Of a DNA stretch of 64,000 nt, positions 57,430 through 64,000 are shown in pieces; position 1 is the stretch's first letter; the number at the start of each line of letters is the position of its first letter. Made by a program: the position numbers and the translations under genes. The DNA is from Streptomyces hoynatensis (lineage in GTDB: Bacteria > Actinomycetota > Actinomycetes > Streptomycetales > Streptomycetaceae), in assembly GCF_003626535.1 (NCBI RefSeq), contig NZ_RBAL01000010.1, positions 202,559 through 266,558 of the forward strand, given 5' to 3'. A model generated the notes under the pieces. It had not been told where the DNA came from. It did no database searches and was given only the letters and a program-made list of their open reading frames with translations.

Positions 57430-58359
57430 TCAGCCGCACGCCCAGCGTGGCACCCAGGCGTCGCCGGGTGTCCCGGGTGCCGTCACGCGGAGGTGGCGGC
57501 GCAGCCCGGTCAGCACCGGGTGCCTGTCTCCGGTGCGGAACAGCAAGGTGTGCGGGTACACCGGCGTCGGGTCGTGCAGGGGGATGCGCCGCAGGTCGTG
57601 GGCCGGGGGCCACAGGTACCTGTCTCCGGCGCCGACGAGGGTGGCCGCCGAGGCCGAGTCGGCCAGGGTGTCCAGGAGGGCGTCGTCGCCGAAGTGGGGG
57701 CCGCGCGCGTCGATGCTCAGCCCGAACTCCCCGGCCAGCGCCTCGTAGAACGCCGCCCACTCGGTGCCGGGCCGGATTCCGGGAACCCAGAGGCGGTGCC
57801 CCGCAAGGTCGGCGGGCCTGATCGCGGTGGCGTTCGCCAGCGGGTGGGCGGGGCCGGCCAGGAGCTGCACGGGGGTGTCCAGGAGCCGTTCGGCGCTGAT
57901 TCCGGCAGGGACCTGGTCCGCCGGCAGTGCGCGGAAGGAGGCGTCGGCCTCCCCCAGCAGCACGGCCTGGGCCGCCTGCGCCGCGTTCTCCTGGCCCCTG
58001 GCGAGCACGTCCAGGCCGGTCCTGGGGCGGGAGCGGTAGAACCGGTAGACGGCCTGGGCGGGGGCGATGCGCCGGTTGAGGACGTCGACCCGCAGGGACC
58101 TGCTTCCCGGCCGCACGGCGCGCTCGGCCTGTTCGACGGCGGCCAGGACCTTCCTGGCGTGACGCAGGAAGACCCGTCCCTCCGCGCTCAGCCGGGACCC
58201 GTGGGGGGTCCGCACCAGGAGGGCGACGTCGAGGTGCCTCTCCAGGCCCGCGATCCGCTTGGACACCGCCTGCGGGGTGATGCCGAGTTCGTCGGCCGCC
58301 GCCTGGAATTGCCCGCCGTCGGCCACCGCCACGAACGTCCGGACCGCTTCGACATCCAC
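57430..58359 (-). CDS. LysR-family transcriptional regulator
   Basis: 309 residues. LysR helix-turn-helix at the N-terminus (FVAVADGGQFQAAADELGITPQAVSKRIAGLE), followed by a substrate-binding domain. GTG 58359 is 6 nt after TAGGCT, consistent with leaderless translation. It is divergent from an acetyltransferase gene, with a perfect 21-bp inverted repeat beside its promoter, the usual arrangement for a LysR regulator and its target. Confidence 0.9.
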   Translation of the reverse strand: MDVEAVRTFVAVADGGQFQAAADELGITPQAVSKRIAGLERHLDVALLVRTPHGSRLSAEGRVFLRHARKVLAAVEQAERAVRPGSRSLRVDVLNRRIAPAQAVYRFYRSRPRTGLDVLARGQENAAQAAQAVLLGEADASFRALPADQVPAGISAERLLDTPVQLLAGPAHPLANATAIRPADLAGHRLWVPGIRPGTEWAAFYEALAGEFGLSIDARGPHFGDDALLDTLADSASAATLVGAGDRYLWPPAHDLRRIPLHDPTPVYPHTLLFRTGDRHPVLTGLRRHLRVTAPGTPGDAWVPRWACG

Positions 58360-58373
58360 CCCCGGAGCCTAGC

Positions 58374-58394
58374 GCCACAACCAGTGGTTGTGGC
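58374..58394. promoter_or_regulatory. LysR operator, 21-bp perfect inverted repeat
   Basis: GCCACAACCA (58374-58383) and TGGTTGTGGC (58385-58394) flank one G. An additional half-site TGGTTGTGGC lies at 58460-58469, just before the acetyltransferase ribosome-binding site. Confidence 0.85.
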
Positions 58395-58481
58395 CGACCC
58401 CCCTGGAGGTTGTTTGCTTTCGAGGTCGCCGCGTTGATTCACTCCCGGCGATCACACGGTGGTTGTGGCCGGGAGGACGGA

Positions 58482-58985
58482 ATGGACTTTGCACAGCGGG
58501 TGCGGCGGGCGATCGGCATGGCCGAGCGGATCAACACGCTCACGTATGCCCAGCAGGAGGAGATCCACCAGCGGTGGACCGAGCTCACCGGGCAGGCGGT
58601 GGACGAGACCTTCCACCTGATCCCACCCGTCTACACCGACCACGGCGTGCACATCCGGCTGGGCCGCAACGTCTTCGTGAACCAGGGCTGCCGCTTCAAC
58701 GACATCGGCGGCATAGAGATCGGTGACGACGTGATGCTCGGCCCGAACGTCAGCCTGATCTCCTCGGGGCACCCGCTGGACCCGGCACGGCGGCGTACCG
58801 GGATCACGTCGGCCCCGATCCGGATCGAACGCAACGTCTGGATCGGGGCGTCCGCCGTGATCCTGCAGGGGGTGACCGTCGGTGCCGACGCCGTGGTCGC
58901 CGCCGGTGCCGTCGTGACCCGTGACGTTCCCGCCCGGAGCCTCGTCGCGGGGGTACCGGCGAGGGTGATCAAGGCGATCGACTGA
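58482..58985 (+). CDS. Hexapeptide-repeat sugar O-acetyltransferase (Maa/NodL/LacA type)
   Basis: 167 residues with a left-handed beta-helix built from hexapeptide turns (VFVNQGCRFNDIGGIEIGDDVMLGP ... IRIERNVWIGASAVILQGVTVG). The catalytic His is in SSGHPLDPA. It acetylates a sugar hydroxyl from acetyl-CoA; the sugar is unknown. GGGAGGA precedes ATG 58482. The start in the same frame at 58410 is upstream of the LysR half-site and is rejected. Confidence 0.9.
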   Translation: MDFAQRVRRAIGMAERINTLTYAQQEEIHQRWTELTGQAVDETFHLIPPVYTDHGVHIRLGRNVFVNQGCRFNDIGGIEIGDDVMLGPNVSLISSGHPLDPARRRTGITSAPIRIERNVWIGASAVILQGVTVGADAVVAAGAVVTRDVPARSLVAGVPARVIKAID

Positions 58986-59081
58986 GTGCGCCGGGGCCAC
59001 CTCCCCGGCTCCTTTTGCGCAGGGCCCGCCCGGCGGCCCGGTCCCGGCGCCGCACGCGCGGAGCCGGGGCGGGGGCGGCGG

Positions 59082-59960
59082 TCAGCCGAAGAGTTCGCTC
59101 GGCGGGGGCGGCGAGGGCACGGCGGTGGCGTCGGTGCGCACGGGGGCGCCCGCCGTGAAGTCGGCGAGCTCCCGCCCGGCGAGGAGGCGGGCCGCGCAGG
59201 GATCGGCGGCGCAGCGCCGGCCGAGTTCGGCGGCGGGCAGGGCGCCCTCGGACGCGGCGAGCACGCCGTTGCCGAAGCGCCGGCCGCGCAGCAGCGCGGG
59301 CTCGGCGATCAGGCAGACCTCGGGGAACCGGCTGGCGGCGGTGGCGACCTGGGACCGCAGGAAGGCGAGCGGCGGGCCGTCGGTGAGGTTGGCCGCGTAC
59401 AGGCCGCCGGGCCGCAACGCCCGCCTGACCTCGTCGAGGAACTCGCCGCTGGCGCAGTGCGCCGGCGTGCGCCCCCCGTCGAAGACGTCGGTGATGACGA
59501 GGTCGGCCCAGCCCTCGGGGAGCTTGCCGAGCAGCGCCCTGGCGTCCAGCTCCCGCACCTTGATCCGCGCGGCCTCCGGCAGCGGCAGGGCGCGGCGGAC
59601 CAGCGCGGTCAGCCGGCTGTCCGGCTCGGCGACCTGCTGGGTGGAGCGCGGCCTGGTCACGGCGACGTAGCGGGCCAGGGTCAGCGCGCCGCCGCCCAGG
59701 TGGACGACCTGGAGCGGCCGGCCGGGCGGGGCGGCGAGGTCGGCGAGGTGGCCGAGGCGGCGCTGGTACTCGAAGACGAGCCTGGTGGGTTCCGCGAGGT
59801 CCACGTGCGACTGCGGGGCGCCCTCGATCAGCAGCTCCCAGGCGCCCGGCCGCCCGGGGTCGGGGAGCAATTGCGCGAGCCCGCCGCCCACGGTCTCCCC
59901 GATCGGCTGCCTGCCGTCCGCCCCGCGCCCGCGCCGCTGCCGCTGTCCGTGCTTGCCCAC
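59082..59960 (-). CDS. Spermidine-synthase-like methyltransferase-fold protein
   Basis: 292 residues with a Rossmann fold of the spermine/spermidine synthase family: VVHLGGGALTLARYV (nucleotide loop), a VAEPDS acidic position and DLVITDVFDGGRTP at the catalytic loop. No transmembrane region. Many actinobacterial proteins of this type are not true spermidine synthases, and the polyamine-specific residues cannot be confirmed. GTG 59960 is the start. Confidence 0.82.
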   Translation of the reverse strand: MGKHGQRQRRGRGADGRQPIGETVGGGLAQLLPDPGRPGAWELLIEGAPQSHVDLAEPTRLVFEYQRRLGHLADLAAPPGRPLQVVHLGGGALTLARYVAVTRPRSTQQVAEPDSRLTALVRRALPLPEAARIKVRELDARALLGKLPEGWADLVITDVFDGGRTPAHCASGEFLDEVRRALRPGGLYAANLTDGPPLAFLRSQVATAASRFPEVCLIAEPALLRGRRFGNGVLAASEGALPAAELGRRCAADPCAARLLAGRELADFTAGAPVRTDATAVPSPPPPSELFG

Positions 59961-60047
59961 CCCTCAAGTGTGCGGCCGGGCGGCGGCGCGCCCCAGGCCG
60001 GGGCGGCCGTTCGCCGGGCCGGAAGGCCCGCGGGAAGCCGCCGTGCC

Positions 60048-60431
60048 TCAGCGGGCGGCGCGCAGCTGGTGGCAGCGGTCGACGACCGCGAGCAGGCTGG
60101 CGGCCTCACGCAGCGCCGCGCGCAGCGGCTCCGGCTCGGTGACCACGCGCACGGCGCCCTCCGGCGGCACCAGCCAGCGGGTGCCGGTCACCGGCGGGCC
60201 GGAGACGGGCCCGTGCTGCCGCCCGCGGTAGGTCTGGGTGCAGGCGCTGCCCGGCAGGTCCCAGCGCTCGGCGGTGCCCGGCGGCACGAGGAAGCCCAGG
60301 GTGTCCCCTTCCCTGTCGTGCAGCACCGGGCCCACGCCGTGCCGCAGGCGCAGGATGTCGACGGCTTCCAGCCCTTCCCGGGCCGGAACGGTGACCAGAT
60401 CGCACGGCGCCCCTTCGCCGGTGTCCGCCAT
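60048..60431 (-). CDS. Small conserved protein of unknown function
   Basis: 127 residues. Features: GEGAPCDLVTVPAREG, HDREGDTLGFLVPPGTAERWDLPGSACTQ and a helical C-terminus REAASLLAVVDRCHQLRAA. No known domain is recognised; the middle part recalls segments found beside bifunctional primase/polymerase-like domains in Streptomyces, but this is weak. ATG 60431 has AGGAGGAG upstream. Divergent from the XRE/TPR regulator. Confidence 0.7.
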   Translation of the reverse strand: MADTGEGAPCDLVTVPAREGLEAVDILRLRHGVGPVLHDREGDTLGFLVPPGTAERWDLPGSACTQTYRGRQHGPVSGPPVTGTRWLVPPEGAVRVVTEPEPLRAALREAASLLAVVDRCHQLRAAR

Positions 60432-60614
60432 GAGGCTCCTCCTGTGAGCTGTCGGTTCCCATGTCCAACGCGCAACGGGCGTCAAGGGCTACGGCCGGAT
60501 GCCACCGAAACGGCTGGCACTTCATGGCATATCGAGAAAGAGACATCCCGTTTGTAGGGAATTCGCCGCCGAACAGCCCGTGACGGCACGGCGACGGGGA
60601 GTACGGTCCCGGGC

Positions 60615-62009
60615 ATGCCGACCCCTCCCCCCGGTTCCCTCGGTTCCTCCGGCTCTTCTGGTTCTCCCGGTTCTCCCGGTTCTCCCGGGATGCGTCCCAA
60701 CCACGTCTTCCGGGAGCTGCGCGGGGGGCTGTCCCCCGGCGAGTTCGCGGCCGCCGTGCGGCGGGCGGCACGGGAGATCGGCGAACGGGTCTGCTGCGAC
60801 GCCCGGTACATCGGCCGCGTCGAGTCGGGCGACATCAGATGCCCTAATTACGCGTACGAACGGGTATTCCTCCACATGTACCCGGGCCGTTCGCTGACCG
60901 ATCTCGGCTTCGAGCCCCGGCAGTCGGTGCGTGGCCGCGGACGGCGCGCCGCGTTCCCCGCCGCGCGCCGGACCCCCCATACCGAGGACCCGGAGGAGGG
61001 CGACGTGCTGCGACGTGCGTTCATGACCGGCGGCCCCGCCGCCGTGGCTTCCCTTGCCGCGCTGGGGGCGCTGCCCGCCACCGCCGCGGCCGCCAGGGCG
61101 GCGGCGCGGCCGGGCGAACGGGAGGCGGCCGCCGTACACGAGACGGTCCGCGAGATCCGCGTGCTCGACGACCGCCACGGGGCGGACGCGCTCTACCGGC
61201 CGGCCGCCGAGGCGCTGCGTTCGGCCTACCAGCTGCTCGACGCGGGGGCGCGCAGCCCGGCGGCCGGCGCGTCACTGCACGCGGGCGCCGGGGAGCTCGC
61301 CCTCTCCGTCGGCTGGCTGGCCCACGACTCGGGACGGTTCGGCGACGCCCGCTCCCACTACGCCGAGGCCCTGGCCACCGCCAGGGTGAGCGGCGACGCG
61401 GCGCTCGAGGCGCATGCCTTCTGCAACGCCTCCTTCCTCGCGCGGTCCGCGGGCCGCCCCCGGGAGGCCGTGCGGGCGGCGCAGGCGGGGCAGGCGGCGG
61501 CCAGGCGGCTCGGCCTGCCGCACCTGACCTCGCTGCTCGCGCTGCGCGAGGCGGGCGGCTGGGCGGGGCTCGGCGACCGGGGCGGCTGCGAGCAGGCGCT
61601 CGCGCTGGCGCACAGGCACTACGAGCGCGGGGCGCACGCGGCGCACGCCGCGCCCGAGTGGATGTCCTTCTTCAACGACGCGGAGTTCGCGAGCCTGCAC
61701 GCGCAGTGCCTGGTCTCGCTGGGCGAGCCGGCGCGGGCCGCCGAGGTGCTGGGGGAGGCGGTGGCCGCCGCGAGCCGCGATCCGCACTTCGCGCGGAACG
61801 GCGCGCTGTACGCGGCGGAGCTCTCCGCCGCCCTCGCGGACTGCGGGCGGCCCGAGGAGGCCGCGCGCCACGGCCGCCGGGCCCTCGACCTGCTCGGGCA
61901 GGTGCGTTCCACGCGGATCAGGCTGCTGCTGGCGGACACCGCGGCCCGGCTGCGCCCGGCGCGCCGCGACGCGGGCGTCGCCGACTTCCTCGCCCGCACC
62001 GCCGCCTGA
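60615..62009 (+). CDS. Streptomyces XRE-like/TPR regulator (NsdA-type)
   Basis: 464 residues. N-terminal Gly/Ser/Pro repeats (GSPGSPGSPG, encoded by 9-bp repeats) precede a degenerate XRE-like helix-turn-helix (FRELRGGLSPGEFAAAVRRAARE ... RYIGRVESGDIRCPNYAYER), then a hydrophobic Ala-rich stretch and about five TPR repeats. Relatives such as NsdA repress antibiotic production and sporulation. ATG 60615 is exactly 7 nt after TACGGT (60602-60607), a leaderless arrangement. The target is unknown. Confidence 0.82.
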   Translation: MPTPPPGSLGSSGSSGSPGSPGSPGMRPNHVFRELRGGLSPGEFAAAVRRAAREIGERVCCDARYIGRVESGDIRCPNYAYERVFLHMYPGRSLTDLGFEPRQSVRGRGRRAAFPAARRTPHTEDPEEGDVLRRAFMTGGPAAVASLAALGALPATAAAARAAARPGEREAAAVHETVREIRVLDDRHGADALYRPAAEALRSAYQLLDAGARSPAAGASLHAGAGELALSVGWLAHDSGRFGDARSHYAEALATARVSGDAALEAHAFCNASFLARSAGRPREAVRAAQAGQAAARRLGLPHLTSLLALREAGGWAGLGDRGGCEQALALAHRHYERGAHAAHAAPEWMSFFNDAEFASLHAQCLVSLGEPARAAEVLGEAVAAASRDPHFARNGALYAAELSAALADCGRPEEAARHGRRALDLLGQVRSTRIRLLLADTAARLRPARRDAGVADFLARTAA

Positions 62010-62051
62010 ACCCGGCGGCCTCGCGCCCGGGCCTCAGGCCGGCGGCGCGCC

Positions 62052-62654
62052 TCAGGCGGCGTCCAGGTGGCCGGTGTCGTTCCAGCGCTCGATGGCCGGC
62101 TCGCCGTACGCCCAGCCGAGCACGCAGACCGCGGCGGCGTCGAGGCGCAGCCTGGCCGCGAAGTCCACCTCGCGGCCCAGCCAGCGGGCGGCGATCGCGC
62201 GCAGGATGTGGCCGTGCGCGAAGAGCACGACGTCCCGGCCCACGTCCCTGGCCCAGGACACCACGGAGTCGGCCCGCGCCGAGAGCTCGGCGAGGGTCTC
62301 GCCGCCGGTGACGCCGTGCCGCCAGATCACCCAGCCCTGGCCGCGCCGCTCGGCGATCTCCCGCGGCGTGAGCCCTTCCTCCTGGCCGTAGTCCCACTCG
62401 TGCAGGGCCTCCCAGCCGGCCGCCCGGTCGCCGAACCCGGCCAGCTCGCAGGTGTCCCTGGCGCGGGCGAGCGGGCTGGTGCGCACCTCGGCGTCCGGGA
62501 GCCCGTGCCAGGGGGCGCGGCGCAGCCGCTCGCCCAGGGCCCTGGCCTGGGCCCTGCCCTCCGCGAGCAGCGGCACATCGGTGAGCCCGGTGTGCCGCCC
62601 GGCCTGGGACCAGGCCGTTCGCCCGTGCCGGACCAGAACGACGCGCGCTGCCAT
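62052..62654 (-). CDS. Histidine phosphatase (phosphoglycerate-mutase-like)
   Basis: 200 residues. The catalytic LVRHGRTAWS (RHG motif) is at the N-terminus, RTSPLARARDTCELAG follows, and the second His is in DVVLFAHGHILRAIAARWLG. It belongs to the broad-specificity phosphatase branch rather than cofactor-dependent glycolytic mutase, judging by its length. ATG 62654 is chosen because it precedes AARVVLVRHG directly; the earlier ATG at 62702 adds a non-conserved stretch. Confidence 0.9.
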   Translation of the reverse strand: MAARVVLVRHGRTAWSQAGRHTGLTDVPLLAEGRAQARALGERLRRAPWHGLPDAEVRTSPLARARDTCELAGFGDRAAGWEALHEWDYGQEEGLTPREIAERRGQGWVIWRHGVTGGETLAELSARADSVVSWARDVGRDVVLFAHGHILRAIAARWLGREVDFAARLRLDAAAVCVLGWAYGEPAIERWNDTGHLDAA

Positions 62655-62860
62655 CACCGTTTCTCCGCTCGTCTCGCGTCTGTCATATCCGCTGTTCATC
62701 ATCTCGCAGGCAACCGAAGCGCCGTCCCCCGGCGTCTGTTCCTCCGGGCTTCGGCTTACGGTTGACTAATCTCCCGCCGATTCTCCGGCCCGGCCGGAGG
62801 CGCGATGGCGGAAGATGGATCTACAACAGCGATCACGACGAGGGCGACAGCGAAGTGAGT

Positions 62861-63850
62861 ATGGAGTCTGACCGCATGCCCCGGGACCGGCCGCGCTGGT
62901 GGACCGAGCTGCTGCTGATCGTGGTCGTCTACGGGGCGTACTCCGGAGCACGGCTGCTGGCCAGGGGCGACGTCGGCACCGCCGTGGACAACGGCATGCG
63001 CATCCTGCGCCTGGAGAACGCGCTGTGGCTGCACCCCGAGGTCCAGCTGAACGAGCTGTTCACCGAGGAGGCGTGGCTGGGGGTGCCCTCCTCGTTCGCC
63101 TACGCCTCGCTGCACTACATCGTGACGCCCGCGATCCTGGTGTGGCTCTTCCGCTCCCGGCCCCTGCACTACCGGCTGATGCGCACCTGGCTGCTCGTCT
63201 CCACGCTGATGGGCCTGGTCGGCTTCACCCTGCTGCCGACCTGCCCCCCGCGGCTGCTGCCCGGCGGGCAGGGCTTCGTGGACAGCCTCGCCCAGTACGC
63301 GGACTACGGCTGGTGGGCGGACGACGCGAGCGCCCCGAGCGGCATGGGCAACTTCACCAACCAGTACGCGGCCATGCCCAGCCTGCACGTCGGCTGGTCG
63401 CTGTGGTGCGGCGTCGCCCTGTGGCACTACGGCCGCAACCCGGTGCTGCGCACCCTGGCCGTGGGCTATCCGCTGATCACGACGATGGTCGTCATGGGCA
63501 CGGGCAACCACTACTTCACCGACGCCGTGGCCGGCGTCGCGGTGATGACGCTGGGCCTGCTGCTGGCCAGGCCGCTGCTGCGGCTGTCCGACCGGGTACA
63601 GCTGCGCCTCGGCTTCGGCGTGCCGGTCCCGCGCCCCGCCTACGAGGGCATCCCGGCGCAGGCCACGAGCCCCGAGGCGAACGGTGCGGCCGGCGGCCGT
63701 GAGCCGCGCCGCGAGGCCGCGGGCGAGCCGGGAGACGAGACGGCGGACGACGCGGCGGCCGCGGCGGGGGCACGGCCGGGCGGCGCCCTCGACGGCCCGG
63801 CGCCGCGCCGGGGAAAGCCGGGGAACGAACGGCCGGCGCCACCGTCCTGA
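62861..63850 (+). CDS. PAP2-like membrane phosphatase/phosphotransferase
   Basis: 329 residues with about six TM helices. The PAP2 catalytic motifs are AAMPSLHVGWSLWCGVALWH (C2) and GTGNHYFTDAVAGVAVM (C3); HYxTDxxAG is typical of the Aur1/inositol-phosphorylceramide-synthase-like branch. It may transfer or remove a lipid phosphate head group in the membrane. The last 100 residues are a disordered, charged tail. ATG 62861, GTG 62855 and ATG 62876 are all possible starts. Confidence 0.83.
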   Translation: MESDRMPRDRPRWWTELLLIVVVYGAYSGARLLARGDVGTAVDNGMRILRLENALWLHPEVQLNELFTEEAWLGVPSSFAYASLHYIVTPAILVWLFRSRPLHYRLMRTWLLVSTLMGLVGFTLLPTCPPRLLPGGQGFVDSLAQYADYGWWADDASAPSGMGNFTNQYAAMPSLHVGWSLWCGVALWHYGRNPVLRTLAVGYPLITTMVVMGTGNHYFTDAVAGVAVMTLGLLLARPLLRLSDRVQLRLGFGVPVPRPAYEGIPAQATSPEANGAAGGREPRREAAGEPGDETADDAAAAAGARPGGALDGPAPRRGKPGNERPAPPS

Positions 63851-63875
63851 GCCGCGCCCCGGGGATTCGGCTGCC

Positions 63876-63908
63876 GGGCGCGCCCCCACGCACGCGGGGG
63901 GCGCGCCC
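63876..63908 (+). terminator. Terminator of the PAP2-like gene
   Basis: GGGCGCGCCCCC (63876-63887) pairs perfectly with 63897-63908 over a 9-nt loop. The remaining bases to 64000 are a C-rich stretch with no gene. Confidence 0.75.
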
Positions 63909-64000
63909 TCCGCGCGTCCGCCCCCACCCACCCCACCTCCGGCCTCCCGGCCTCCTCACGCCCCCTCCACGCCCTCCCGCCCCCCTGGCGCGTCCTCCCG

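Noticed and set aside
60640..60695. Possible short tandem repeat locus
   Set aside because: The 9-bp GGTTCTCCC units simply encode GSP repeats at the N-terminus of the XRE/TPR regulator; kept as part of that gene.

Overview
The window comes from a high-GC actinobacterium, almost certainly a Streptomyces or close relative. The evidence is G/C-dominated third codon positions, a WhiB-like protein, a SigH-type stress sigma factor with its anti-sigma factor, the DasR/DasABC chitin-sugar system, SigR/RsrA, and several genes whose start codon lies 6-7 nt after a TAnnnT -10 box, as in leaderless Streptomyces transcripts. From memory, not from a search, the order rshA-sigH, dagK, wblE, histidine kinase, dasD/C/B/A-dasR, cstA, nrdAB, def, sigR-rsrA resembles the S. 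coelicolor SCO5244 to SCO52xx region, so the first half looks like core chromosome.

Layout. 1-8 kb: the 5' part of a HelD-like helicase, a candidate small RNA, a NUDIX hydrolase, rshA-sigH, a lipid kinase, wblE and a PdtaS-like kinase, followed by a structured intergenic region that may encode a second small RNA. 8-19 kb: a TetR/SDR pair with a clear operator pair, then the N-acetylglucosamine/chitobiose uptake locus (SIS protein, GH3, dasC, dasB, dasA) divergent from dasR across three DasR sites, and cstA with its small partner. 19-32 kb: a DUF2079 protein, an acetyltransferase, a cobalamin riboswitch ahead of class Ia nrdAB, a secreted intradiol dioxygenase, an FMN reductase, a secreted zinc DD-peptidase, peptide deformylase, the sigR-rsrA redox switch and an SRAP/HMCES protein.

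32.6-53.9 kb is a cellulose-utilization island. Two copies of a divergent GH6/GH48 cellulase pair lie head to tail. In the first pair both enzymes carry a CBM2 cellulose-binding module, and in the second neither does. The CebR regulator, CebEFG cello-oligosaccharide ABC importer and BglC beta-glucosidase follow. Six CebR-type operators (near TGGGAGCGCTCCCA) tie the island together. The logic is extracellular attack by reducing-end and non-reducing-end cellobiohydrolases, import by CebEFG (no ATPase gene here, so probably the shared MsiK encoded elsewhere), and intracellular hydrolysis by BglC, with CebR as the cellobiose-released repressor. A PP2C phosphatase, a CGNR regulator, an MFS exporter and a PPOX-type oxidoreductase interrupt the island.

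54-64 kb: an OmpR-type two-component system, a TetR pseudogene, a LysR/acetyltransferase pair with a perfect operator, a spermidine-synthase-like protein, a Streptomyces-type XRE/TPR regulator, a histidine phosphatase and a PAP2-like membrane enzyme. No tRNA, rRNA, CRISPR array, insertion sequence or prophage was seen.
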